From Gonocerus acuteangulatus (lineage: Eukaryota > Arthropoda > Insecta > Hemiptera > Coreidae), in NCBI GenBank assembly GCA_946811695.1, contig OX328123.1:155163580-155227579 (forward strand): 64,000 bases of DNA, given 5' to 3'. This document shows, in pieces, positions 45,723 to 57,150 of the stretch. Numbering within the stretch: the first letter of the stretch is position 1; each line of letters starts with the position of its first letter. The position numbers were made by a program, and so were the translations under genes. The notes beneath the pieces were generated by a model that saw only the letters and a list, made by a program, of their open reading frames with translations, was not told the DNA's origin and searched no databases.

Positions 45723-45828
45723 CTACTGGCCTATATGAGGCCTGCTGTGATTCTTTTCGAGCATGTCTTGACACAGTCAGTTCGGCCAGGGACATTCTTC
45801 TGCTCAGCCCATCGTGTCTTTCACTTTC
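45723..45828 (-). CDS. Gene Y internal exon, unidentified
   Basis: Minus strand: acceptor CAATTTTCAG, 35 codons plus one base, donor GTAAGC. Only one frame is open: ESERHDGLSRRMSLAELTV, then SRHARKESQQASYRPV and a split Gly codon. RRMSL fits a basophilic-kinase target consensus. The other two frames stop early and GC is well above the flanks, so a real exon is likely. It joins in phase to 34396-34251. No domain is visible, so function is unknown; earlier exons were not found. Confidence 0.65.
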
Positions 45829-46244
45829 CTGAAAATTGACTACTCAGTTAGGAATTAAGAATCTATAAAATCAAATATTATTGTTATTATTTTTAACTTC
45901 AAAGATAGATGACATAGATTAAAGTTAAATTAAAATATAATTAATTTATATGTGATAGGAAATTTGATAGAATTTTTATTGTTAGGCAGAGCTTAGACTT
46001 AATTGACTATATAAGGATAAAAGCTGTTTTTTGTGACCAATTTTCTTCTAGCATTGAACAGAACTCTTATTTAACATAAATTTACTACTAGTTGGGAAGT
46101 TAGTCATGATGGCAGACTCAAGGTGAGTTAACAGAGTTACTAACAATAATTTATCTACCCAACAAAATGACCCTAACTATTTATTCTTGTGCTAGAATAA
46201 AAATAGAATTATCATAAATTAATTTATTAAATCCAACTTTACAT

Positions 46245-46273
46245 GTTTCACGCCATCTTAGATGCTTCCTCAG
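46245..46273 (-). ncRNA. Hammerhead core, canonical bases, in a PLE-arm fragment
   Basis: Minus strand: CTGAGGA, stem CATC/GATG with TAA loop, GAAAC. CTGANGA and GAAA are intact. No inverted partner was found nearby, so this is a solitary arm. Confidence 0.5.
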
Positions 46274-46727
46274 GATCCCTAAAAATCACTAGAGTACTGC
46301 ACAATGCCAAGTTCACTAGCATAGGGCACTTCTGCCTCTTCGCACTAGTATTAATGCTTCTCAAGTCTTCATTACATGATCTGGCAAGTCTACATTACAT
46401 TATCCTATTGAGAGCAGTATTTTTCTTTTATTTTTGATTGAGTTTTCTGAGCTAGTGAAAATGAATCGGTATTATCTGCCATCAAAAGTCTTTTGTGAAA
46501 CTATAATTTTTTTTGTTCTATACTATTGTGAAAAGAATTTTTCTTCATAGGTTTTTGTATACAGAACATTTGTGGAATCAGATGGCTTTTGTGCTATTGT
46601 GGGTGGAAGTGTGAGATGATATTACATGTGTATTTATTCATGCATTAGATGTGTATACGGAAAAGTTTACGTCCAAATATACAAAATTCCAATTAACTTT
46701 GAATCAATTATATGAAACTACAGACCT

Positions 46728-46730
<3 letters not shown>

Positions 46731-46776
<46 letters not shown>
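46731..46776. repeat. (AT)n microsatellite
   Basis: About 46 bp of AT repeats. Confidence 0.95.
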
Positions 46777-46780
<4 letters not shown>

Positions 46781-46824
46781 GTATTTCACACGATGCTTCT
46801 ACAAAACAAAGATTAGCACATTAA

Positions 46825-47200
46825 CACTTTGATGACCGGTGGCACCAAACGTGTTGGCGTAGTTTTTTTGTGTCTGTTTTCAGCCACTAGGTGGTCAATA
46901 TACTATTTCAATATTGCCATCGTTTTTGATGCCACAGGTTGTCAAATTGTTAAAATTACATTATTCCTAGTGGCGTCATAGGTGGTTGTACACTTTCCAA
47001 GAACGAGCAAGCTATTCGATCAACTTTGAACATTTTAGGGTGGCAAAATCGTTAGGAGAATATTTGATTAAGGATAATAATTTTCAAAGTATACTATTTT
47101 TAAAAGATGCGAGGAGCTTTCTAATTAAACATTTCAAAAAAACATCTAAAAATAAGACACTGAAGGAATTGTAAGGAGAGATTACTGAGTCTGTCATGTG
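46825..47200. mobile_element. Possible TTAA-flanked element
   Basis: TTAA at 46821-46824 and 47201-47204; ends CACTTTGATGAC and inverted CACATGACAGAC match only partly. A + frame (46986-47174) with KSLGEYLIKDNNF is not recognised. Confidence 0.4.
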
Positions 47201-47626
47201 TTAAGCATCAATAATAGTTATAATAATATTTCACTTAACATATATCAAGGTTCCATAGATAGTTTTTGGTAAAATAATCAAAGTATGAAAATGTTTGCTT
47301 AACGACTGACTTCTCAACAGGGTAGTAATAAGAACAACATGTGACATTATGCAAACATTTATTCTCAAATCAAACAAACAACACAAATACAGCAAGCAAA
47401 ATAATATTTATTCAAAAGTCAAAATAACAGTAAATAATTTTAATTCAAGTATAATTTCAAAAATTCAGTTAGATGTCAATGTTTCTAGAATCTTGAAGGG
47501 AACCTAAAGTAATTTCCAGTTTCTTAATGACAGCTGTCATTAATGGGCAAGCCCATTTATCAGGACTATGCTCCCTTCTCATGATTACCTCCATAATTAT
47601 CCCATTAGTTTTGTCTTGAACAGAGC

Positions 47627-47690
47627 ATCTACATCTAGACCATTAGCACCGGGCTCTATAGGTTACCACGGGTCTAAAAGTAGATGGTGA
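47627..47690 (-). mobile_element. SINE tail fragment
   Basis: The minus strand contains GCTAATGGTCTAGATGTAGATGC, the 3' body of the SINE at 12313-12512, without head or A-tail. Confidence 0.55.
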
Positions 47691-47847
47691 CTTGGTCAAT
47701 GCCGAAGACCATAATGCTTGTGAAACTATTTGTTAGTCTTAAAATACTAACATTACTTAAAAAGTATGTTTATTATATTTTTATTTGTATATTATTAATC
47801 AGTTAGATTCCACTTGGTTTTTAGCACGGTTCCTCCCTCCATAGGGA

Positions 47848-49695
47848 AACCCGCTACTATAGTAGCTCGCGGTCCGGGAACCCACCTGTCAGCGAGCTTC
47901 TATAGTAGCTCACGGTCCAGGGAGCCCACCTCTCACCGAGCTACAATTGTAGCTCATGGTCAGGGAGCCCACCTGTCACCGAGCTACTATAGTAGCTCAC
48001 GGTCCGGGAACCCACCTCTCACCGAGCTACTATAGTAGCTCACAGTGAGGGAGCCCACATGTCACCGAGCTACTATAGTAGCTCACGGTCCGGGAGCCCA
48101 CCTCTCACCGAGCTACATTAGTAGCTCACAGTGAGGGAGCCCACATGTCACCGAGCTACTATAGTAGCTCACGGTCAGGGAGCCCACCGGTCACCGAGCT
48201 ACTATAGTAGCTCACGGTCAGGGAGCCCACCTGTCACCGAGCTACTATAGTAGGTCACGGTCCAGGGAGCCCACATGCCACCGAGCTACTATAGTAGCTC
48301 ACGGTCAGGGAGCCCATCTGTCACCGAGCTACTATAGTAGCTCACGGTCAGGGAGCCCATCTGTCACCGAGCTACTATAGTAGCTCACGGTCCGGGAGCC
48401 CACCTCTCACCGAGCTACATTAGTAGCTCACAGTGAGGGAGCCCACATGTCACCGAGCTACTATAGTAGCTCACGGTCAGGGAGCCCACCTGTCACCGAG
48501 CTACTATAGTAGGTCACGGTCCAGGGAGCCCACATGCCACCGAGCTACTATAGTAGCTCACGGTCAGGGAGCCCATCTGTCACCGAGCTACTATAGTAGC
48601 TCACGGTCAGGGAGCCCACATGCCACCGAGCTACTATAGTAGCTCACGGTCAGGGAGCCCACCTGTCACCGAGCTACTATAGTAGGTCACGGTCAGGGAG
48701 CCCACATGCCACCGAGCTACTATAGTAGCTCACGGTCAGGGAGCCCATCTGTCACCGAGCTACTATAGTAGCTCACGGTCAGGGAGCCCACATGCCACCG
48801 AGCTACTATAGTAGCTCACGGTCAGGGAGCCCATCTGTCACCGAGCTACTATAGTAGCTCACGGTCCAGGGAGCCCATCTGTCACCGAGCTACTATAGTA
48901 GCTCACGGTCAGGGAGCCCACCTGTCACCGAGCTACTATAGTAGCTCACGGTCCAGGGAGCCCATCTGTCACCGAGCTACTATAGTAGCTCACGGTCAGG
49001 GAGCCCATCTGTCACCGAGCTACTATAGTAGCTCACGGTCCAGGGAGCCCATCTGTCACCGAGCTACTATAGTAGCTCACGGTCCAGGGAGCCCATCTGT
49101 CACCGAGCTACTATAGTAGCTCACGGTCAGGGAGCCCACCTGTCACCGAGCTACTATAGTAGGTCACGGTCAGGGAGCCCACCTGTCACCGAGCTACTAT
49201 AGTAGCTCACGGTCCGGGAGCCCATCTGTCACCGAGCTACTATAGTAGCTCACGGTCAGGGAGCCCACCTGTCACCGAGCTACTATAGTAGGTCACGGTC
49301 CAGGGAGCCCACATGCCACCGAGCTACTATAGTAGCTCACGGTCAGGGAGCCCATCTGTCACCGAGCTACTACAGTAGCTCACGGTCAGGGAGCCCACCT
49401 GTCACCGAGCTACTATAGTAGCTCACGGTCAGGGAGCCCACCTGTCACCGAGCTACTATAGTAGGTCACGGTCAGGGAGCCCACCTGTCACCGAGCTACT
49501 ATAGTAGCTCACGGTCAGGGAGCCCACCTGTCACCGAGCTACTATAGTAGCTCACGGTCAGGGAGCCCACCTGTCACCGAGCTACTATAGTAGCTCACGG
49601 TCAGGGAGCCCACCTGTCACCGAGCTACTATAGTAGGTCACGGTCCGGAGAGCCAGCCTCTCTAGGAGCTACTATACTAGCTCACGATCTCTAAA
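47848..49695. repeat. 43-bp palindrome-bearing satellite array, about 43 units
   Basis: Tandem units of 43 bp (some 44) of the form GAGCTACTATAGTAGCTC followed by ACGGTCAGGGAGCCCA and a variable CCTGTCACC-type end. The first 18 bases are a perfect palindrome. Variants: GTAGGTC breaks one palindrome arm; CCAGGG adds a base; CACATGCC, CATCTGTC and CACCTCTC alternate. A pair of rare variants (ACATTAGTAGC with CAGTGAGGG) occurs at 48110 and again at 48412, seven units apart, showing block duplication. It starts next to CATAGGGAAACCC, which appears without the array at 50199, so the array grew inside a copy of family G. Confidence 0.95.
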
Positions 49696-49699
49696 GGTT

Positions 49700-50215
49700 A
49701 AGATAGGAAAACGAATGAAACCATTTTTAAAGCCGTATCTATAACCATTTACGAGAAAAAATTATACAAATAATTTTCCAAACTAATTTTCAGTTTGGGT
49801 ATTCAGAAACGATTGATGCAGTTGGAACTTGTTCCAGGCGTTTAATATGCATCTAATCTAAGATAGATAAATTTTGGTTCCATTAGGAGTTACGGAAGTA
49901 CTAGAAATAAAATATTTCATTAAAATTTATACAATGTTTTTGGATAATTCATAAAATTTCTCAAACACGTTTGGAAAATTGTGGTAAGTGAAATGCGACC
50001 ATTCGAAAGCTTAGTAAATTCTCTACAACAATGGTTCTAATGTAAATTTTGATGGGGCGACGTAATTCGGTGAAATAAGGACTTGAAACTTCGAAATTGT
50101 TAGTTTTGCTCTTTTCAACGGGTTTTTGTATCTATTTACCTAACGATTTAATTGGTTGTTGCTTATTTTTATTGTTTTAGCGCGGTTCGTCCCCTCCTCC
50201 ATAGGGAAACCTGCT
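49700..50215 (+). repeat. Family G repeat, copy next to the satellite array
   Basis: Shares the TTTCGAAAGTGTTAG, AACGGGTTTTTG, GCGCGGTTC-CC-CCTCC boxes and CATAGGGAAACC end with the other family G copies. Non-coding. Confidence 0.55.
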
Positions 50216-50289
50216 TATAAGGTTGACCTCACGACGCAATCCGGAAGTGCCGACTAGAAACTTAAATATAGGTGGTTCAAATTTGTATA

Positions 50290-50347
<58 letters not shown>

Positions 50348-51100
50348 TGTCTGTTCTCACTCTGGCAAGCTCCAAAATGGTACAAAAATCTGTCTATATT
50401 TTATTAATAGACATAAATAGACATAAAAAGTTTTTGGATCTTCGTACATTTTTCGTAAATATCTCAAAAACGGTTAGGAAATCGTGGTAACTGGAACATG
50501 ATTATTCGAACGCTTGCTAAATTCTCTACAAAAAAGGTTCTGAAGCAATATTCGAGGGGGTAATGTCAATCAGAGATATAAGCGCTTAAAACTTAAAAGT
50601 GTTTGTTTTGTTCTTTTGAACCGGTTTTTGTCTTTGTTTAACTTACTTTTTTATTGGTTGTTTTTGTTTTAAATAGCATTTATCAGTAGAATTAGTATTT
50701 TAGTAAAATAAGCCAAGTAACTATGAACGATATTGGTAATAAGTTTGTAGTGGCTGTGGTAATCATGATGGCGTATACAAAGGTTTGTTTTTAATTCTTC
50801 TATCTATATAACCTTCCTCATACTGCTACAACTGAAGTTAACATTTTTTACAGTTAAATGAGTATTTTACTAAAACAAGGTAATAAAATGTGATACAGTG
50901 TTATAGTATCTCCAAGAGCGTATGTAGAGAAGGGTGTGGCACCTTAAATCTATTTTCTCTTCGAGATTTTATTTTATATATTTATCACGAATGAACAAAC
51001 CCCACCAATAACTGCAGCTATTCCTTTACTTATAGCACTAGAGATATGAAGAGAGCCGCACTAAGATGACGTAGTTCCTGCGAGTCGAACTTTTATAATA
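50216..51100 (+). repeat. Family G repeat, copy 3
   Basis: GGAAGTGCCGACTAGAAA, GGTGGTTCAAATTTGT, AT microsatellite (50285-50344), TGTTCTCACTCTGGCAAGC and distal GTAGTTCCTGCGAGTCG boxes align with copy 1 (20910-22803) once the Helitron is ignored there. Confidence 0.55.
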
Positions 51101-51785
51101 TTGAATTTAGCGAATGGATCAAGAAGTTTGGAGACCCCTTTCTGGATGACTCACTGTTATATTATTTTTCATTCATTAAATTTGCTATTGTTTTGCAACT
51201 TTAAATCTCTAAAGTGTATGGAGCTTTTGTTGGATGGACTTTAAAAGACTATGCTAATGAAATTATGATTGGTACAACAATTTTACTCCCAAAGCTACAT
51301 GTTTTCGACACTAGCAATTCTAAAATCAGGCATTTAAGTGTTAATAGTTTAGGTTATTAGAATTGAAATTATTCATAAATAATTAACTTTTATGACCCCA
51401 AGGGTTGACTTGCCTCAAACCCGACAAAAAAAAAGACGATTCTTTTTTTACATTAGCAGATGTACTATTTAAAAAATATTACAAATGAGAGCTTACTAAC
51501 ATACTTTTCTGTTATTGCTCCACCAGTAAAAAAAAAACCTAGATTTTTAAAAATTATTATCTAATATTTCTCATAAATAACTTATGATTACATGTTTCAA
51601 ATTATGAAGATGAATTGGAAAAATTGGTTTTTATCTGATGTGAAATTTTTTTCCAGGACCAAATTTTTGGGCACCCTGAAACTTCTGCCAATATTCAGAG
51701 TGTAGAAGAGAATGTGGGGCTCTGATAAATGGAAAAATAAAAATAAAAAAATCATGGAATCCACAGAACTTTGTACTTAGCAGAA
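51101..51785. other. AT-rich DNA with a decayed PLE-arm trace
   Basis: On the minus strand around 51345-51300, CCTGATTTTAGAATTGCTAGTGTCGAAAACATG looks like a decayed hammerhead-bearing arm. Nothing else recognised. Confidence 0.35.
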
Positions 51786-52171
51786 TTTATACAGCACCAA
51801 CAATTTATTCAAAAAGAAAGGTGCTTCCACAGACTGCAACAATTACCGAGGAATCAGCCTGCTCAACACTGCTTATAAAGTTTTTCTGTTATTTTATATA
51901 ACCGATTAGTGGCTTTTGTAGAACCTCGGTTGGGGGATTACCAATGTGGCATCAGGAGGAATAGGTCAACTATCGACCAGATTTTCTCCTTAAGGCTTAA
52001 ATTATGGAAAAAATTAAGGAGTTTAATAAGATCATATGCATCCTTTTCATAGATTTTAGAGCTGCATATGATTCCATTATTAGAAACGAGCTGTAGCTAG
52101 CAATGTAAGAGATAGGTATCCTGCCGAAGTTAATCCGGCTGACAGCCTGCACTCTAAGAGAGAGTGTAAGT

Positions 52172-52719
52172 CAGAGTTGGGCATAATTTTATTTATAAAT
52201 AAAAATACGAATTTATTCGTACTTCATACATTTGTGAATACGAATATAAATAAATTCGTACTTCATATATTTGTGAATACGAATATAAATAAATTCGTAT
52301 TCATAAGTGTGAATACGAATTTATTTTTATTCACATATATTAAATATAAAAATACAAATAAAATTTTATTCGCAAATTTTTCTACGAATAAAAATAAATT
52401 CACAGAAAAAATTGTAAATAATCACAAAAAATGTGAATATTTACAAAAAATCAAGTGATTACAAAAAAAATCACGTTAAAATATACGAATAAAAATTTAT
52501 TTACATTATAATTTGTGAATAAAAATTTATTCACTATAAAATTCGCAAATAAATTATGGATTTATTCGTATTAAGATGATATTACGAAAGTTATTGAAGG
52601 TCATTTTTTTTTTATGGAGGTACAGATGACAAACTGTGTCCCTGCAGCATGGCTGGTGGTCTCGCGGTGGACTTGGGGTAAACAAAAAATCTAGGCGCTA
52701 ATAACCTAGACGTTAAACG

Positions 52720-52779
<60 letters not shown>

Positions 52780-53170
52780 ACCTTCAATAACTTTCGTAAT
52801 ATCATCTTAATACGAATAAATCCATAATTTATTTGCGAATTTTATTGTGAATAAATTTTTATTCACAAATTATAATGTGAATAAATTTTTATTCGTATAT
52901 TTTAACGTGATTTTTTTTGTAATCACTTGATTTTTTGTGAATATTCACATTTTTTGTGATTATTTACAATTTTTTCTGTGAATTTATTTTTATTCGTAGA
53001 AAAATTTGCGAATAAAATTTTATTTGTATTTTTATATTTAATATATGTGAATAAAAATAAATTCGCATTCACACTTATGAATACGAATTTATTTATATTC
53101 GTATTCACAAATATATGAAGTACGAATAAATTCGTATTTTTATTTATAAATAAAATTATGCCCAACTCTG
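52172..53170. mobile_element. hAT-type foldback element inside the LINE, 8-bp target duplication
   Basis: CAGAGTTGGGCATAA at both ends in inverse orientation; GTGTAAGT at 52164-52171 and 53171-53178. The arms are inverted copies for about 430 bp each with very few differences. Only the middle (about 52608-52777) is unpaired, and it holds a SINE remnant with a 55-bp A tract. The arms are full of short TGAATA/TATTCG words. Confidence 0.9.
52640..52777 (+). mobile_element. SINE fragment with long A tail, inside the foldback element
   Basis: Contains CTAGGCGCTAATAACCTAGACGT, the SINE 3' body, followed by about 55 A. A degenerate upstream part includes CCTGCAGCATGGCTGG. Insertion into the loop of the hairpin. 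Confidence 0.6.
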
Positions 53171-54126
53171 GTGTAAGTAAAGTAAAATTAAATGGTAAAT
53201 TGGGCCAACCTTTTGCAGTGAAGTCAGGAGTTAGACAGGGCGGTCCTCTTTCACCGCTTCTATTTAATATTGTCCTTCAAGTGATAATGAATAGAGCCAA
53301 ACTTAATCAATCAGGTACCATTATTAGCAAAATGAGCCAAGTGCTTGGTTACGCCGATGATGTGGCTTTGATTGGCCTGTCCCTCAAGACTATAAAGGAG
53401 AACTGTGAAGAGAAGCCGGAAGATTGGGCCTGTCTATAAATGCAGAAAAGACAAAGGTCCATGGTCCTCAGAAAGAAAAGGCCTCCAAAGTATTATGTAG
53501 TGGGAAAGCATACTTTCCAATGTGTGTTCAGTTTCAAGTATCTTGGTTCCATTGTCAATGATCGGACGGACGAAGAAGAGGAAGTTCAAAATCGAATAAT
53601 GGGGGCCAATAATGCATATTTTGCCCTAAGAAGTATCCTCCGGAGTAAACTGTTAAGCCGTGCTACAAAAATAGTCGTGTATAAAACTATCATCCGACCT
53701 GTGCTAACATATGCCTGTGCAACCTGGACCCTACGCAAAAATCTATCGGAAAAGATTGATAGATTCGAGAGAAAGGAGCTGAGACGCATAATGGGACAAA
53801 TTATGGAGAATGGGGTATATCGAATGAGAAGGAATAAAGAGGTATACGACTTATTCGAGGATCTAAAAGTTTCCCACTTTGTGCGAATTCTGCGCCTTAA
53901 ATGGCTGGGCCATGTTATAAGGATGGACGGTAACAGAGCAAGCAGGATATTATACTACGGAACCCCAGATGGAACCAGAGCACGAGGAAGACCTAAGGGA
54001 AGATGGAAGGACTCGGTGGCTGAGGACCTTAGGATGGTTGGAGTGTCCAGCAGACTAGCTACTGACCGTGATGAGTGGATACAGGCAGTTGAGAAGGGCA
54101 GTTTTAAGCGCCTCTCGAGCCGTTAA

Positions 54127-54960
54127 TTAATTAATTGAAAAATTAGAACGATGAATCGATTTAATCAATTATAAAGGATATTCAATGTTTTTAAAATGAT
54201 TTCCTTGTTGTTAATAAACAATTTTTCAATCTGTTTGTAATTATATTTTTTTTTTAAGTATTTTTACTGGTGGAGTATCACAAATTTAAAGTGTTAAAAA
54301 AAATAACATGCACGTAAAATTATTTGTAACATTCTCAATGGTGAGATTAAGGGAGACAACAAGGGTGATCAAGAGAGGAGTACTGATTTAAGAAGTAGGG
54401 GGGGGTTTGAGAAATTATATTAATTTATTTGATTATTTTCATTTGTTTTTTGTTTTCATTTATTATGTTAAACATTATTTTATTATACATTCTGTTTAAT
54501 TTGTATTCGTTCCTGAATTCAACACTGAAGACTTGTATTTCACCATCTCAAATTAAAACTACGTTGAATCTCATCCCTGGTCTAAAAACAACTCGAATTG
54601 TATAAAGCAGGAGCAGAGTAAGTTGTGGATATTTACTATTGAGTCATCTTGATGGTACTGGTGTAGCAACACTAGATGTAATCAGCAGAATAAAATCTAC
54701 GCAGCGTGTCCAACCAACCCATCAGTATCTGGGAAGGTCTACACAATGAAAATAGCTAGACAGAGTGATTGATAGTATGTCTATCTTAGGATAGCACCGT
54801 ATGGTAAGCAAAATATCACCTCTCAGGCAGTCAAATAGAAATAGCTGAAGAGAAATGTTACTTAAGCAGATTTGAGGAAATGCTATTGTTTTGCCCTTAC
54901 AATGGTGCCATAATAATGATACGAGCTGGATTATTATATAAATTCAAAAAGAATGACTGA
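54127..54960. other. AT-rich DNA, nothing recognised
   Basis: Follows the LINE stop. No A-tail, exon or repeat partner identified. Confidence 0.45.
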
Positions 54961-54962
54961 TA

Positions 54963-55472
54963 TCAGGTCATCCCATAAGTAATGTCGATTTTTAATATTC
55001 TCTTTGTTTATGTTCCCTCCTTTTCAATTTATTTTAGTTTACGTTTTTTGTTTAATATAGCATTAAATACACTTCTATTTATCATGTTTTGGCTGGTGAA
55101 ACTTATTTATTCTGTGCTGAAATTTCATTTGAAATGGAATTCCCAAGACGCCACTTATGCCGTGTTATGCTTTGGGAATTCGATAAAAGAGAAAATTCTA
55201 CTTCAATTTACCGAAAACTTGTGGAACACATATGGCGAAAATGTCATTAGTGAGCGACAAGTGCAGCGGTGGTTTAAATGATTTCGAGCAGAAAACCGTA
55301 AGCTTGAAGCCTAGCCCCATACAGGTCGACCAACAGAGCTTGACGACAAACTCCTGCAGGCTATTGTAGACGAAAATCCTGTTGTCACAGTCGAAGAGTT
55401 AGCAGAAAAACTTGGATCGACACATTCTACAGCCCTCTGACATAAACCGACATTACTTTTGGGATGACCTTA
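54963..55472 (+). mobile_element. mariner deletion derivative, 510 bp
   Basis: TCAGGTCATCCCATAAGTAA at the left and its inverted near-copy at the right, flanked by TA. Encodes only the N-terminal DNA-binding part of a mariner transposase with in-frame stops: NVISERQVQRWFK, then the GRPTELDD linker, then VTVEELAEKLGSTHST (two helix-turn-helix units joined by the GRP motif). The D,D catalytic domain is deleted. Confidence 0.88.
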
Positions 55473-55474
55473 TA

Positions 55475-56290
55475 CTTTGAAAGCATTCAAGTTCCTCCGC
55501 GAAACTTGAGGCCACTTTCCCCTGTAGTGTGTTAACAACAGAAATTTAAGTAGCCTTCCCACCATCCGTTCTTCCCAGGAAAGTCTGGTTGCCCGATTTC
55601 CTGACACCTGCAAAGGACACATTTTCGAACAAATAATTCATTATGAGTTCCAGGTCTGGTTTGAAATTGGCCATTTACATAGAACGCCCATAGCCACAGA
55701 GTGCAAAGGCGTATCCACTCTCACCCAAAGATATTGCGAGAGGCTTCCATCAATAGAAGGACCCAGCTACTTTCAACAAGGTCAGAGGATTGGAACAATT
55801 TTGTAGCCAAGGTTAACAAGAAAGATCTCTTTCATTTACAATATTTTCTTCCGTTATTTATTTATTATTTTAACGTATTACTAGATACTTTTTCCGATGT
55901 TATGTTTAAAATATGTTTATTAATTATTTCAAATAAATATTGATTGATTTGGGCAACGACGAATTGGTATCTTCTCTGTTATAATTTAGAATGACACAAA
56001 AAAGCTTTTCAATCAATCAGTATTTATTTGAACCAACACATTATCGTATTTTATACAAATGGTTACAACAAAGCTTTTGTAGCACCACAAACGTAACCTG
56101 ACTTTCAGTCAGTGTTGCCGGTGCCACAATAATTTCTTAATTAATATTTAAACTTCTGTTCCCGCGACTTTGAGGTAACCCGAAAATTACCTAGCGAGTT
56201 TAAGTTTTGTTTTCAGTAGTGCGACGACATGGTGCGTGACTATTTCGGAGCGGACTTGTTTATGGACTTTCATTAAATTATTATTTCATT
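55475..56290. other. Unrecognised stretch downstream of the mariner element
   Basis: A + frame at 55701-55943 includes RRTQLLSTRSEDWNNFVAKV, perhaps from an old retroelement, but no family is certain. Confidence 0.3.
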
Positions 56291-56300
56291 TCTGGCAGTA

Positions 56301-56602
56301 AAATGTTTATTTATTTCCAAAGAAGTTAATTATAGTCTTCCTGTACAATGTGACTTATTTATTTCCAAAGAAGTTAATTGTAGTCTTCCTGTACAAAGTG
56401 ACTTATTTATTTCCAAAGAAGTTAATTATAGTCTTCCTGTACAAAGTGACTTATTTATTTCCAAAGAAGTTAATTATAGTCTTCCTGTACAAAGTGACTT
56501 ATTTATTTCCAAAGAAGTTAATTATAGTCTTCCTGTACAAAGTGACTTATTTATTTCCAAAGAAGTTAATTATAGTCTTCCTGTACAAAGTGACTTATTT
56601 AT
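56301..56602. repeat. 48-bp tandem repeat, about six copies
   Basis: Unit contains TATTTCCAAAGAAGTTAATT and CTTCCTGTACAAAGTGACTT. Because 48 is a multiple of three it gives a 16-residue repeat frame (TYLFPKKLIIVFLYKV). The first copy differs slightly. No sign of a gene around it. Confidence 0.95.
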
Positions 56603-57150
56603 TTTTATATAGAGAGGTATATTTTATTTTTACCTGACACTCCTACAAACTTTCATTGGAAAAAACAAAACTTGGCTTAAAATTATTTCGATACAAAGCT
56701 ACTATTTTAAATTTATTAGACTATTAGTGAGAACATTTTATTTATTTTTTTTTTTTTTAAGCGGATAGGCATCTCATTATAAAAGGATGATTTATATCCT
56801 CGGCGAATTCACTGTTGTTAAATAAGTCTTTTTGGTTGAAGAGTTACTTCTAATAGAGTAAGTAATATTTTAGGGTAAAAATTTATGTTAATTCTATAAG
56901 TTGCCTATAAGCAATAATGCACGCAAAAACATCCCCACACAACATAACAATTAATGAGTCGTTCACATGATATAATTATTGAATTTTATGGGATTTGCAC
57001 GAGGTAAACCTCCTCAAGGCCTTTTAGGTTTTACCCTTGATGGAAAAAATATTACATTTTAAATAAGCTTACATATTTTTATTTAATCAAGACGATATAT
57101 TTTTGTCTTACCTTTACGTCAAACCTGCTGCTAAGTAAAAATATTATCAG
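56603..57150. other. 3' flank of gene X
   Basis: Sequence downstream of the gene X stop on the minus strand. TTTATT (complement of AATAAA) occurs near 57078-57083, a possible polyadenylation signal about 70 bases past the stop. Confidence 0.4.

Larger units (their letters stand above)
51790..54126 (+). pseudogene. LINE reverse transcriptase (RTE-like), split and frameshifted
   Basis: Starts inside the polymerase domain with KKKGASTDCNNYRGISLLNT, then a decayed stretch with QCGIRRNRSTIDQIF. A hAT foldback element (52172-53170) interrupts it. After that come SGVRQGGPLSPLLFNIVLQ and the intact catalytic box LGYADDVALIG. A frameshift near 53430 (GLSINAEKTKV lies in another frame) leads to 53440-54126, with FKYLGSIVN, VLTYACATW, RLKWLGHVIRMD and RARGRPKGRWKDS, the usual C-terminal tail. 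No endonuclease part and no clear poly-A. Dead copy. Confidence 0.88.

Noticed and set aside
47848..49695. CRISPR-like array
   Set aside because: The whole unit is repeated without unique spacers, and the context is an insect genome with no cas-like genes.
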